Shown in pieces: positions 9,223 through 21,033 of a stretch of DNA of 32,219 nucleotides; positions within the stretch are counted from its first letter, which is position 1, and every line of letters starts with the position of its first letter. The notes below the pieces were generated by a model. It was not told the origin of the DNA and did no database searches. It saw only the letters and a list, made by a program, of their open reading frames with translations. The DNA lies in assembly GCA_024196135.1 (NCBI GenBank), contig JAMQCK010000272.1, positions 1 to 32,219 of the forward strand, read 5' to 3'. The DNA is from Pleurotus ostreatus/Saccharomyces cerevisiae fusant. Its lineage: Eukaryota > Opisthokonta. Both the position numbers and the translations under genes were made by a program.

Positions 9223-12028
9223 GGCGGGTTTAGCTGCGCCTACAAACGCTACCCCATCTACTATATACCTCTGGTGAGCATCACACCATCTTATTTCTTT
9301 GCTTTCTCCCAGCTTCGCCCATAGACTCTGCGCATCCGATCCTCGGTCTCCGCGCGCCCCGGCCCTCGGATCGAACCTTCAAGCCGCCTTGTTGACTTTC
9401 AATGGGCGCAGCTCGACAAGGTGATCGCCCTCTTTCTTCGGTGTATGCTCTCTTTGCCGACTGATAGTCTCCCTGTCGCTGTTCGCCGGTACTATGAAGC
9501 ACGATACATCGGCGCCGTCGCCCCTCGCGCTTGACCAACGGACATGACGGCACGAAGGTACGGAGACTATCGTCAGCCGTCTTACAGCGGCTGACAAGGG
9601 CTCTTCTCACAGGCTATCGGAAACCCGCAGCCGTCGTGCGCATCTCGAAAGTCCAAACGAACTGCCTCACAGTCAGCCCACGCTAGTCCGACGCAGCACG
9701 AAGTCGTCCCGACGTTATCCTCTCGAAGGGCAATCCGGGCTTTACTGGAGTGATAACTTTGTTCCAATTTACCTATACTCAATCATGACAGCCGATCTTA
9801 GGGTCTGAGACGGGCGCTATCACGAAGTCTCCCTTCCTTGGGGCCCTTGAATGCCGGACTCGTCGATCACGGACTTGTTGCCCTTGATTCGCCACCAAAC
9901 TTTGAGGTGGTTGAGTGCTCAGGTACGCCTGATCTCCACTATACCGGGTCATGCTCATTCATACGGGATGGACGTCCGTCCACCCTCATCCAAGCTCATC
10001 TACCCTTTTCCAGAGATCGGGCTCGCACCTACAGCATACGGCGGCCGCCGGAGCCCCTTCGAAAGTTTAGCAGAGTCGCGAGGAGCATGCTCGCGCGCAG
10101 TAGAATGCCTTCCGTGGTTCTGATGTAAGCGAGAGTTGGACGCGACGAGACCAGCCTGGTGGGTACTCAGCCATCGTCGTCGGCACGACTCACCTTAACT
10201 TCATCTCGCAGACAAAAACCCGAGTACAAAGAGACGCCTCTCTCCCGATCCGAAATTTACAAGGTATCTCTCGGGAATGCTAGACGCCGATCCTGCTTTA
10301 CGCGCGCAATGAGACGCTAAGTGATGCTTCGCCCATCCGACCTTCGGTCCACTTTTCCGCGCGTAGCCTTCTCCCCTCCGCCCTGCATGTGCCTTGTACA
10401 ATCCCTCGATGTCTCGTTGACCTGATTGACGGACTGACGGCCCCTTAATCCCTCCGCGCCGATGGTGATGCCAATTGTACGTACTTGCATGTTGTATTCA
10501 TCCTTACGGGGACACCCTGAAAGAAGGACGCGAATTTGCCTCATTGAGTACCGTATATCTCATTCACGTTGCATTCGCCTTCTAACAATCTATCAGGACT
10601 TCTGTTCGCCGGTACCGCGCAGGCACGTTGATGGTCGTCGCCGCTGCGGCTCCCATTCGCGCTACCTGGCCTCTGCGCGCGTCTTACCTCAAGAGGTCAT
10701 GACTGCGGCGACTTTGCGCTCTCAGATCCGGCGGCCGCGGGGTTGTAATGCTGACTGCCCTGTGGCGGCTTGGGTACAGCAGTTATGTTGTCGCGACTCG
10801 ACCTAGAGTCATCGTATCCAATACAACTGACGATAGCTTTCGCTGAAAACCTACGCCGAGGGTGCTCTTAAGCCGCCATACTCGCCCTACAGGACATCCG
10901 GCACGCGGGAAAACAGCGATGTCGAGGGCGAGAGCTCCACATCCTTTGTAACGGCACCAGATTCATCTGCTTACTGTTGAGGCGGAAGGTACGTAGAGGA
11001 TCCACATGAACGACGATTGAAGTTCATCCTTAGCAGTCTTTTGCGACCATCGGAGCGCAGTCAGAAGGTTGCGGAAGCATTCGGCGGCGCCCGAGAGGCT
11101 GGCTGCGGGCTTGTCGTGCACCTGCGCATTTCTCGTACCATTCACTGACGAGTTCGAGTTTTGTCTAGTGGGCCACGAGCCAGCGGTAGTTCATCCGCGC
11201 CTTGTGAAGGTACGTACTTCTCTCACAACGAGAAAACCTCTTCCGGTGTGCGCGCTTTTTCTGAAAAGCTGCGTGACAATTATTCCTGACCTGTTTCCGT
11301 TCATCCAACAAGGCAAAGTCATAAGCGGAGAACAAATGCCGCGTCATCGTGCCGTGACCTACCAAGCAGTGCGCGCCACTCATCAAGCAGGGGTAGTCGG
11401 GTACATCTGTCCGATAGGTACGTTGACAGGCCACCAGCATAACTGTCATGAAGGGCTGACGTTTTTTTTCATCGGAAGGTGACGTACCCCTGTTCCGTTC
11501 CGCTGAATAGTCGCGACGGCAATGTAGGGGGTGCACGGACTGGCGTACGGAGTGTGTCAGACTGTTGAGTAGAACCGCTGGCCGACATACGAGACGCCAT
11601 GCCACCCCCGTATTCTGGACATCCGCTCCATCGCATCTCGTGAACTGCGATGGCAGGCACGAGAGTTAGCGGTTCCCAATGGTTCGACTGATTGCTTTAC
11701 GAAGTGAAGGCGCCGCGGCCAGTCTTTCCCCTCGCGGTGGTATTTGCTTCACCACCCACGCATCCACTCTCCCCTGGTCGTGGAATGACAGCACGAATGC
11801 CGAGTGTCGGACGGGTGCGAATAACAGCAGATCGAGTCGAACGGTACGCCAGATATTCTTTCGTGTGGCATGGCCATCTGAGCGACTATAAAGGCTCTCG
11901 TCACCGTCTTCTAGTCTCAACATAGCTGGTAACGCCGCTGCGTCCGTCCCGCTTGTTTCCCTTCTCGCCTCCTTGTGTCTGCGCCGCAGACTTTTCATAA
12001 CTTGCTTTTCTTACTATCGTCTGTCGCA
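9223..12028. other. Long gene-poor stretch upstream of the laccase
   Basis: About 2.8 kb holds no coding frame that I can link into a gene. Short open frames occur on both strands (for example around 11165-11605 minus) but show no motif, start context or splice structure. The distal part is the laccase promoter. I see no LTR, terminal inverted repeat or transposase motif, although an old decayed element cannot be excluded. Confidence 0.4.
11887..11892 (+). promoter_or_regulatory. TATA box of the laccase gene
   Basis: The sequence CTATAAAGG lies 137 bp upstream of the laccase ATG, in the gene-free region. This spacing is normal for a fungal gene with a 5' leader of about 100 nt. A CCCCT stress-element-like pentamer lies at 11771-11775, but a single pentamer is weak evidence. 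Confidence 0.55.
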
Positions 12029-14820
12029 ATGCGCGTCTCATTGATCATAGCTCTCGTCTATGTTCCTATCTCGCTCGCCCTAGGGCCTGTAGGGAATTTA
12101 CTTATCGTCAACAAAGAGATCGCACCGGATGGTAAGCGTAGTATCCAAGCAGGTCTCTTTCGCAGTTTCTGATTCCGCTTTTCCCTCTAGGATTTTCTCG
12201 CCCGTGCGTGTTCTTCGTGCGCCAACAGCAGTCTCATCTCACGTCGACTTAGGACCGTACTCGCCAACGGTAAATTCCCTGGCGAGCTCATCAAAGGCAC
12301 GAAGGGGAACATGTTCAAGATCAATGTGCAAGACCAGCTCAATGACACACGCATGCTGAGGAGCACAACCATTGTGAGTCTTTCGCTGTCCCCACCTCTT
12401 TGCGTCGAATCGCTATCACTTGATGGACATGCTGTGCATTCGCGTGGTCCTTCCAGCTTTTTCGGTCGTCATTTTCATACTCAAACTGATCTTCCTGCTC
12501 CTGTCAATTTTCGCTCGTCGTTGTACACCGTCCTGTCCGCCTATTCGGCCATCCGCTCGTTCGACTTCATCACGCAGCCGCCATCAAAGTTGTTGGGCGT
12601 TACTGACGTTCTTATACCTGTAGCACTGGCATGGATTCTTCCAAAAGAACTCCAACTGGGCGGTACGTTCCCGACTTCGGCGTTCTCGGCGTCGTCAGTG
12701 CACTGGTATTGACTTGACCGTAGGATGGCCCTGCTGGAGTCACACAATGCCCTATCGCTACCGGAGACTCTTTCGTCTACGAGTTCGGCGTCCCCGACCA
12801 GGCGGGGACATTCTGGTATCACTCGCATTTGAGTACGCAGGTGAGTTTAGCCTATTGCAGTGACAAATCGACTACTGAGAGCGATCAAGTACTGTGACGG
12901 TCAGGTCCTACCATACATTCATTGACATCAAAGCTCATCGCCGGTTTGATTGACAGGACTACGCGGTATGTGCGGCATGCGTTTGAGGCCGACTCGAGCA
13001 TCGCTAATACGTGCACAGGTGCGATGGTTGTATACGATCCCGCAGACCCTCATCGCTCGCGGTACGACGTCGACGACGACAATACTGTGATCACTCTTGC
13101 GGATTGGTGTACGTTTCAATTCAGCCCTTGCAACGAGACAGCATCTCGACCAACGACGCAATACAGATCACGCGTTGGCACCAACGATTATAGGCGTCGG
13201 CACGCCCGACTCCACCCTCATCAACGGAAAGGGCAGATACAATGGTGAGTCTGAACGTCTCAACACATTCCCCGCAAGAGCAGTCCTCGCTTGTGTTGTT
13301 TCCCTCGCGTCGAAGACCGTCTGACACCCTGCGCTAGGCGGATCGCTCACCAATCTCACTCGCATCAACGTCGTTCGCGGCCTTCGCTATCGCCTCCGCA
13401 TTGTCTCCTTGTCCTGCGACCCGAGCTTCACCTTCGCTATCCACGGACACAATATGACGATCATTGAGGCCGATGGTGTGAATACGCAGCCGCTAGTGGT
13501 GGACTCCCTAGAGGTCTTCGCGGGGCAGCGATACTCGGTGGTAGTCCATGTGCGTATAGCTCTCAGTCGAGTTACACCGTGCGTCCGATAACTGACCGCT
13601 TCCCTTCTCCTTTCAGGCGAACCAGCGTATCGGCAACTACTGGATCCGCGCCAACCCCAGCTTCGGTACCATCGGCTTTGCAGGCGGCCTCAACTCCGCC
13701 GTCCTCCACTACATCGGCGCCTCCTCCTCCGAGCCCGCTGAGGTCGATACCGAGCCCGTCTCCTCTTCGCCTTTCGTGGAGACCGCCCTCCGTCCTCTCG
13801 AGAACCCTGGCGCGCCTGGTCTCCCCCAGCAAGGGGGAGCCGACGTGAACATCAACCTCGCGATTGACCTTACGCTCGACCCATTCCAGTTCACGGTGAA
13901 CGGCGCGCCATTCATTCCGCCGAGTCTGCCGGTGCTGCTGCAGGTGATGAGCGGAGCGCGTACTGCGCAGGAGCTGCTTCCGGAAGGGAGCGTGTACACG
14001 CGTGAGCAGTAGTCATTATCTGCTCGCGAGGAGACCTTGACGACGCGCGCAGTACCGCCCAACCAGACCGTTGAGATATCGATACCCGGCGGCAGTGCTG
14101 GAGCCCCTCATCCTTTCCATTTGCACGGGGTGAGTCCTCGCGTCGGGTTGCGAACTAGATTCGGAGCGCTGAACCATCTGATCAGCATACGTTCGACGTT
14201 GTCCGCAGCGCCGGGAGCACGGACTACAACTACGCGAATCCGATTCGCCGGGACGTGGTCAACACGGGCTTAGCTGGTATGTGAAGATGTCTCTAGGATG
14301 CACCCCTACTGAGGTTCGTGACGCAGGTGACAATACTACGATTCGGTGCGCTCGTGCATCAGCTCTAGATTGCGACGAGTAGGCTTACACCTCTCTTCAG
14401 ATTCAGGACAGACAATTCCGGGCCCTGGATTCTTCATTGGTACGTCGCTTTTGAAACGGCAAGAACTTCTTACTGACGTATGCGTCCAGCCATATTGACT
14501 GGCACCGTACGTCCATCACATAGCTCGCTGATCAAACGCTGATACCTCATCCCTCTTCCCTCTTGCCATGGAATGCTTAGTCGGTGCGTCCACATTATCG
14601 CTGCCGCCCATCGTTGTCTGATGATCTACGCAGACATCGGTCTCGCCGTCGTGATGGCAGAGGACACGGATGGTATGGCGCAGTCCGTACAGCCAAGTCA
14701 GTCCCTCCTTCATTTATGGATCATCGTGATAGCTCACGAACGATCTTAGCTGCATACAGTGATCTCTGTCCCAAGTACGACGCGTTGTCTGACGAAGAAT
14801 TGGGTGGACTCGTTGACTAG
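12029..14820 (+). CDS. lcc: Laccase (multicopper oxidase), 19 exons
   Basis: Exons: 12029-12131, 12191-12203, 12253-12373, 12624-12662, 12724-12840, 12890-12899, 12957-12965, 13019-13108, 13167-13244, 13338-13549, 13617-14001, 14053-14129, 14186-14276, 14327-14345, 14401-14439, 14490-14506, 14581-14583, 14634-14696, 14750-14820. They total 518 residues, normal for a laccase. Residues 1-18 are a signal peptide and the mature protein starts GPVGN. All four copper signatures are present: HWHGFFQ (80-86), HSHLSTQ (125-131), HPFHLHGH (412-419) and HCHIDWH (467-473), with type 1 Cys468. The residue ten after it is Leu478, as in medium-to-high potential laccases. The enzyme oxidises phenols outside the cell with reduction of oxygen to water. 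No frameshift or missing ligand is seen. All 18 introns keep phase; the weakest splice points are the CAAG acceptor before exon 6 and the GTCAGG donor after it. Confidence 0.95.
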
Positions 14821-15418
14821 ACTTCGCGGCCTTCGTCTGCTGCACGGAAGTCATGCTACGGAGAGTTTGGACGCTAACAATGTATCCTTTGATTTCGGCT
14901 TCTCACTATGCCTGTTATCCTTAAATAAATGGTATATATTCACGAGGGTTCATTCAAGGTCCACATGGTCTGGCTGACCGAGGGAAGCTACGGTAGGGGA
15001 AAGTAAGTATTCACTTCTTGCTGGGACTCGGAGAGACCGTAAAGCTCGCTGGTCCCCATGCTTGAGCTCCGAGTTCGAAGCAGCAGGCGCGCTCCGGTCC
15101 ACCGGACCGACGCGCGCACGCGCGGCGAACAAAGAGTTCCGTTTTGGGAAGTGATAGACTCCTTACTTCCTACCATCATGTCGCCAAGTGGTTTACCCTC
15201 TATCCTCGACGCTCCCATTCGAACAGACTTGCCGAAGAACCTAACTACGCTCGTCCGTCCTATGCAAACCGCTTTCTGCAATGCTTGACGGGCTTCCGCG
15301 GAAGCCTTTCGTGTAAGCCTTGCGCGGAGGACCTCCCAGAAGACTGCCTTATAACGGGGTGAAACGGATCCAGAGCGCGCGCTCTCTCTCTTCTTCTTCA
15401 TCTCGGTACTCGCTCGTC
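14821..15418. other. Intergenic, laccase 3' flank and CC1 promoter
   Basis: About 600 bp with no gene. It holds the laccase poly(A) signal and, near the right end, a TTATAA-like element at about 15349-15354, roughly 65 bp upstream of the next ATG. Confidence 0.4.
14924..14929 (+). terminator. Likely laccase polyadenylation signal
   Basis: AATAAA lies 104 bp after the laccase stop codon in a locally AT-rich stretch, a usual place for a fungal poly(A) signal. Confidence 0.4.
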
Positions 15419-16784
15419 ATGTCCGGGAGACCTTCAGCACGATCGCGCACGAAACGTGGGACAGAAGATACTCAGTCGACCATGCTGAGCTCGCAGCAGG
15501 TGCGTGCTGATGTTCTTCTTCGTGCATTTATTGCTGACCACGCATCAGAACACGCTGCAGACGCTCCCTCCGACTCTCGCTGCCCCGGCGGCATCTCATC
15601 TCGACGTGATCGACCCCTCTCTCTTGCTGCTTCACCCTGGCTCTAGTGGATCGCCTGGGGCACAAGAGCCTGCGAAGACTGGCAAATCGAATCGCAGAAG
15701 CCGCCGCAAACGGGCGCATCAGGAAGAATCCACGTCCTCGTCGGTCGCAGCGTCGACCTCGGCTGCAACTATGAACGCACCCGCCGGGTCTTCCGGTATG
15801 TTTACTGTCTTCAGCGCGCGCATTCCACCGCCCTCGCAACTTGTACAGCCCGAGGCGTATGGCAGGCTACCGTCCCCGAACCTTTCCTCTCCCATCTCTT
15901 TCGACTTCTACGCTTCTCCCGCCGTTGGAAATCCCTTCCCCAGCCCTCATTCTGGACTTTCCACCGACCAACCCGGATTTCCCGTCCCGCACGCTCGCGA
16001 TGAGCGTGTTTACCCTCTCACGTACATCGTCGCTACCAGCTCGCACGCAGCCAGCGTCTACGTCGTGCCCACGCCCAAGGCTAGGCCGCTCGAGCTGCAG
16101 AACATTCCGTGGGTGGGGCGCAATCCGCATCAGCCTTCTGCTGGCGTGCCGGATAGGCCATCCCTCGCTCTCATGGCCTACCATCTGCGCCTTCAAGCTT
16201 TGGAGGAGCATAGCAAGGCGCTCGACGCGCGTGCTTTAGCGGCAGAGGGGCGCGAAATGGCAGCTCGAAATCACAGTGTGGCAGAGAGTCGGCGAGCGGA
16301 TGAGGCGGACGCGCGTGCTCAAGCTGAGGAAATACGCGTTGAGGGGCTGGAGGGGGAAGTCCACAGGACGAAGAAGGACCTCGATATGGCCGTCGCTGCA
16401 GCGCAGGCCTCCGACGGCGCTGCGCAAGTCCAACTCGCATCCGTGCAAGCGGAGGCTGCGGCTGCTAAGCGGACAGCTGCCGACGCTATGGCTTCGCGCG
16501 ATGAGAAAGGGAGGGACGCGGCCGCAGCGCAACTTCGTGCGCGCCAGGCGGCGAACGAGCTGGACGAGACGCGGCGCAAGTTGAGCGAGGCTGAGGAGGC
16601 ACTTCGCAATCTGCAGTGCCAGTTCCATGCGGCGGAGGACGCGCTGCTGGAGTCTCGCGAGGAACTTCGGGGGAGTCTTCACGAACTCGGCCCTGCGCTC
16701 AACCGCGTCGGTCAGCTCGAGGAAGTCCCTCAGAAGTCGGAAGCGCAGGATGAGCGTCCGCGTAAACAGGCGAAGACAAAGTAG
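15419..16784 (+). CDS. Coiled-coil family member CC1 (proline-rich head, YPLTY core)
   Basis: Exons 15419-15499 and 15549-16784 (GTGCGT/CAG intron with TGCTGAC) give 438 residues. The start MSGRPSARSRTKRG matches the start of CC3 in this window, which supports the ATG. Residues 75-82 are a basic cluster (NRRSRRKR). Residues about 100-178 are Ser/Pro-rich. The core YPLTYIVATSS (182 onwards) leads to YVVPTPKARPLELQ. Residues about 215-420 are a long Ala/Glu/Arg coiled coil, and the tail is RPRKQAKTK, which could be a nuclear signal. I know no described family with this layout. Two paralogues lie in the window (CC2 19484-21033, CC3 26521-28545). Nuclear location and scaffolding are guesses from composition. 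Confidence 0.75.
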
Positions 16785-17033
16785 TGATCGTTGTATCTCT
16801 CGACTGAAGTTCGATTTCTTGTTATCCCAGTCGGCTGGCGCCGATTCCTTCTTTTCGTGTCGACTCCCCTTCATTCACCAAGAGACTCGCTACTGGCTAA
16901 TCATTGCTCGATACCGGGGCGCTTCAGCGGGAAGCTGAGCGTCATGGGCCTGGCGCGGCGTTAGAATTGCGTCGGCGCGACACATTGGATTGACAACGCA
17001 GTCCGCTTCAAGTCCGTCCTCTCTGTCCGTCCC

Positions 17034-19102
17034 ATGATCTTTTTCCTTGCTCTTCCCTCACGGTCATCACAGGTATCTTCTTGCGATCCCAACGATGATC
17101 ATGGACAACCATGGGGAGCACCGCCGGCGTCAACCTCCGAGACGCGCATATGTCGGCTCTACGGCGCCTTGCAAGGCATCCATAGCACTTGGGAAGACCC
17201 ATCGGCGAGGAGTACTCGTGAAGGCGCAGCTCATCTCAGGCTCGCCCAGAGATTGCTCCATGCGCGCCCTCTTCACATCGTACTCGAATCGCCACCTGCG
17301 TGCCCGTTTGAAGAGTGTGTCGCGACTCACAAGGGAAAGGAGATGATAGCCGCCCTCGTAACACTCCAGTATCTGCACCAGACCACGAGGGTCGGGCAGG
17401 AGGAGCATCGCCGTCTGCGGCCGTTCGACGACTCCCTCTGGACTTGTCTCCTTCGCTGGTCCGACTACTTGCTCCCCCTCGAAAGCGACCGGGTACTACT
17501 CTAAAGACCTTGGCCAGAGTCAAGAGCGCCAAGGTTACGCACGTCCTTCTCACCGCGGTCATAGGAATCATCGAGTGCATCGCGGCTCTTCCGGACGCGG
17601 ACGCGCAAGCAAACTTCCTCAGCGAGAGCAACTCGGCTCTTCATACCCTCGTCTGCCTCTGGGTCCACTGGCACAAGGCCATCACGGCATACAATGTAAC
17701 TGTTGGCACAGTCACAGAGTGCATGATTACCCTCGCCGCTGCCTGGCAAGTATTCGCCCGAGATGGCGCCACCTCGCTCATCGGCACGCAAATCATGCGC
17801 ATCGCTAGCGGCGCGAGAGGGGCGTCTTCCGACTCTGCGGGGCGCACCTGCACATCCTCTCCATGGGCGCCACCTACACGGGCCAGAGGGATGCTTTCAG
17901 GGGGCAGGCGATGTTTATGGGCGTGCTCTTCCACAGCTTCGACATCGGACCTCGCACGATTCCCAGCTCGTTCGTCTCTACCGTGATCGCCGTCCTCGAC
18001 GACTTTCTCAATGCGGAACCCGGCAACCACGACGTCTGGGTGCAGATCTTCATGCTCCTGTACACCGTGTGCTCTCACTCCGATCAAGCACTCGTGCTCG
18101 CCATCAAGCACGGGCTCTTCCCGCTGACGGTCCGCGTGCGCCAGCTCTGCGCTCATTGCTCGCAGGCGTCTGCTGCGCTTGGGGATGACCCGCAGATGGC
18201 GAACGGTATTACTGGTGCGCTTGTCTGGCTTATCGCTCGCACTCTATACCTCCTGCGCGCGGCGAGGTACTTCCACGAGGCGAAGACGAAGTACACATCG
18301 CGTATATCGAACATACCGCTTCGAAAGGACGAGCAAAACTTGGTCGACCTCGCAGAGAGACGTCACGAGCTGCTGGCACGAGCGGAGTGGGAGTGGCCAA
18401 GCGTCGCCAGATGCTGCAATCCTGGGGTACGCATACTTTCTTTCCGCGACCCTCGCTCGATGCTAAGAGTCTCTTCTTCAAAGTGTACAAGCCAATCTGA
18501 CGCAGTCCGCTCTTGCCCTTGCGGGGAGGCGTTGTATTGCTGCAAAGACTGCCAGCGCGCACACTGGAGAAGGAAGGGCGACAACGACCACAAGGAGAGA
18601 TGTTTGCACAACCGCATGCAGTGTGCGTTCGTCGCTAATTCATTGCCTTTCCGATTACTAAACCTCTCTACAGCTCACCGGCCAATACTAAACGGTCTTC
18701 GCACGAAGGACGTTCACTTTCTAGTCGTGATTGGCCGCGCGTATGTCGAAGCCAACTACGCCAATATCCTTTCCAGATTTCGCAATCGCGCCAGCCCGTG
18801 CACCATCATCGCCTTCACCCTCAGTCTCAAGGGCGCCGAACAGGAGGTATCTCGCTTCATGGACGACGGCGGTATTACCAAGAAAGACGCCTGCCCTCAC
18901 CCCACCATCTTAATCAGTCTGCACTACCACCAGACCGACGGCCAGCACTCACGGATGCTGGTCCTTCACCCACGTGTCACTGGATGGCGGCGCGAATTCG
19001 AGACCTTCAGTTTGATCAACACCGGATCCTACGGTACGCGGTCAACTTAGCTGCTTCAGACTCTGGTCTCACACGCGACCTGCAGATCCCCCCGCGAGCT
19101 AA
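17034..19102 (+). pseudogene. MYND-A: MYND zinc-finger gene with two frameshifts
   Basis: The gene is paralogous over its whole length to the intact gene at 23861-25884. Segments are 17034-18426 (broken), 18484-18622, 18674-19033 and 19086-19102. Intron positions match the paralogue, and both end with Tyr-Asp-Pro-Pro. The N-terminal about 450 residues are helical (ARPLHIVLESPP, LIGTQIMRIA, IGPRTIPSSF). The MYND finger starts CCNPG and continues after the intron as CTSQSDAVRSCPCGEALYC and CKDCQRAHW, with a late HKERC. Compared with the paralogue, the frame shifts once near 17497-17508 and again near 17806-17812. The first could be a 32-nt intron (GTACTA..AAG), but no intron explains the second. 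It is therefore a recent pseudogene or carries sequencing errors in GC-rich runs. MYND fingers bind proline-rich peptides. Confidence 0.65.
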
Positions 19103-19483
19103 AACTCTGGCCGAGAAGCGTGAATATTCGCACAGTGAATGCATCCGTGGTTCGGGGATGGATGGGGTTAGGAGAACGGGAAGACGGAAGGGAGGCGGTC
19201 GAGGGACGACTCTACTCGCCGCAGCTTGTGAACGGCGTATTGTATACACGGGAAGTCAAATTGATATACGACCTAAGGCCTTCATCCACTGTGATCACGA
19301 GATAGAAATGATAGGCTTGTACAGTCTGCAGAAATCGAGCGCTGCTCTGCGGCGGGCAACTTGAGTAGGAGAATGCATTCGGGTCAGAAAGGAAGGAAAG
19401 CGAGGCAGCATCGCAGAAGGAAGGAGAGGTGTAGTATCGCAGAAGATAGGTAGACGAAGTAGAGTACAGCGTACGACCCGTAC
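19103..19483. other. Convergent intergenic gap, MYND-A / CC2
   Basis: This 381-bp gap lies between two converging genes. It has no gene. The corresponding gap in the second cassette is 25885-26061, if the CC3 family tail is counted. Confidence 0.4.
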
Positions 19484-21033
19484 TCACAAACGACGCTTCG
19501 TCTTGACCTTCTTCCGCGGTCGCGCCGCCTCCGCGTCCGCCTCCAGCATCTCCACCTTGTCCTCAAGGTCGCTGACCTCCCCCTCCAACGTCCGCACCTT
19601 GGTCTGAAGAGCACCGGCCTCCTCCTTAAGCTCGTTCACCTCGCCCTCGAGCTTGTCATTCTCGTCCGTGAGGTCGCTGACCTCGCCCTCGAGCTTCTGC
19701 GTCTTGTCCTTGAGCTTGGCGACCTTCTGCTCTAGGCCGCGCGCCTTCTCCTCCAGACCGCGGTTCCGCGTCTGCAGCCCGTCGACTCGCGCTTTGTGCA
19801 CGTTGACCTCGCCCTCGAGCTTCTCGATGCGCGCCTGCGCCGCCGCCTTCTCCGTCGCGTGTTGAGCCGCCGCCCTCTCTGCCTCGTGCTTGGCAGCCGC
19901 CATCTCGCGTTTCGCAGCCGCGCTCTCCGCCTCCCACGCCGCGACCGCCGCCTCCTTGATAGCGGGCGTCCCCTCCCTCGCCGCGAGCGCCGCCTCGCGC
20001 GCATCCAAGGCAGACCCGCGCTGCGCGTGCTCCTTCCCGCGCGTCACGACGGCGACCTCGCGCGACAGCAGCTGCTCCTCCCGCACCGCCACGATCCGCT
20101 CGCGCTCCGCGACCTCCTGCTCGTGCGCCTCGCCCTCCCGGAGGCGCGCCTCAAGCTCGACGACGCACGCCTGGGCTCTGCGCATCTCGGCCTGCGCGGC
20201 GTGGGTGATGCGCTCGGCATCGAGGACCCACTTGCGACGCTCCTGCGCTTTCGCCTCCGATGCGGCGGCGGCGTCCGCGGAGGCCTTCGCGGCGTCGTGC
20301 GCAGCGACCACTTGACTCTCGGCGTCCTGGAGCGCCTTGCGCATCGACACGTAGGTCATCTGCGCCTGCCCTCCAGGCTCGCGCACCCAGTAGGCCCCGC
20401 TCATGTGGGGCCGGGCATCGAAGGTGGAGACGTACTGGGGCGCTGCGCCGCGCTGGGGCATGTACCACACGCCGACCTTTTGATTGCTAGTGGCGACGCT
20501 GTACGTGATGGGATAGTTAGATGGGTCGTCGGACCGCGGGACGTGCAGGCCGTGCTGACCAAACGGCGCAGTAAAGAATGCCGGGGATGGTTGGACGCTG
20601 ACGCTCGGAAGGGCGGGCGTAGACGAAGATGTTGGGGCATTCGTCCTCGGGGGCGTAGCTTGCATAGGCAAGTTGGGGGGAGCGCCGCCAGGAGGCCCGA
20701 AAGCTGCTGCTGCGTAGTTCGCCTCAAAAGACGGAGTGTAGTGTTGAAGCTGCCTCGGTTCGACGCGTTGCTGAGGGGCAGGCGGCGCGGTGATCGATGG
20801 CCTGGAAGTAGCTTGAGTATGGGGCTGAGGCATCCCCGGTCGTCCCAGCATCCCCATCTCCATGCCCATGCCCATGCCCATCCCCTATGGAAGCAATACA
20901 ATTAGCTAGCATCCAAGAGAAGCAGCAAGCAACGCACCTGTCGCATTCCCTGCATGGGTCCCATGCCTCCCATCGTAGCAGCCATAGGTCTCCCATTCGC
21001 GGGCGCCAGCGGCGGGCCCGAGGACTGATTCAT
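19484..21033 (-). CDS. Coiled-coil family member CC2 (Met/Gly-rich head)
   Basis: Exons 21033-20938 and 20884-19484 (GTGCGT/TAG intron, phase 0) give 498 residues. The head is rich in Met and Gly (GGMGPMQGMRQ, then a GM dipeptide run encoded by GGCATG repeats) and then in Pro/Gln/Thr. The family core YPITYSVATSN begins at about residue 156, followed by VWYMPQRGAAP. From about residue 210 there is a long coiled coil with repeated ALDAREAALAAREG-like and LEGEVSDLTDEN-like heptads. The tail RPRKKVKTKRRL is strongly basic. It converges on MYND-A. The function is unknown. Length and composition suggest a filament-like or scaffold protein that may enter the nucleus, which is inference only. Confidence 0.8.

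Noticed and set aside
9360..9380. GGTTCGATCC on the minus strand, like a tRNA B box
   Set aside because: No matching A box, acceptor stem or anticodon arm could be folded around it.
9223..12028. Possible transposable element in the gene-poor stretch
   Set aside because: No terminal repeats, target-site duplication, reverse transcriptase or transposase motifs could be seen by eye.
12311..12712. Plus-strand frame running through laccase intron 3
   Set aside because: It continues exon 3 past a good GTGAGT donor and misses the HWHGFFQ copper motif, which needs the splice to 12624.
19796..20905. 369-codon plus-strand frame opposite CC2
   Set aside because: It reads as Arg/Leu-rich low-complexity sequence. 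The minus frame has the start, intron and family motifs, so this is its mirror.
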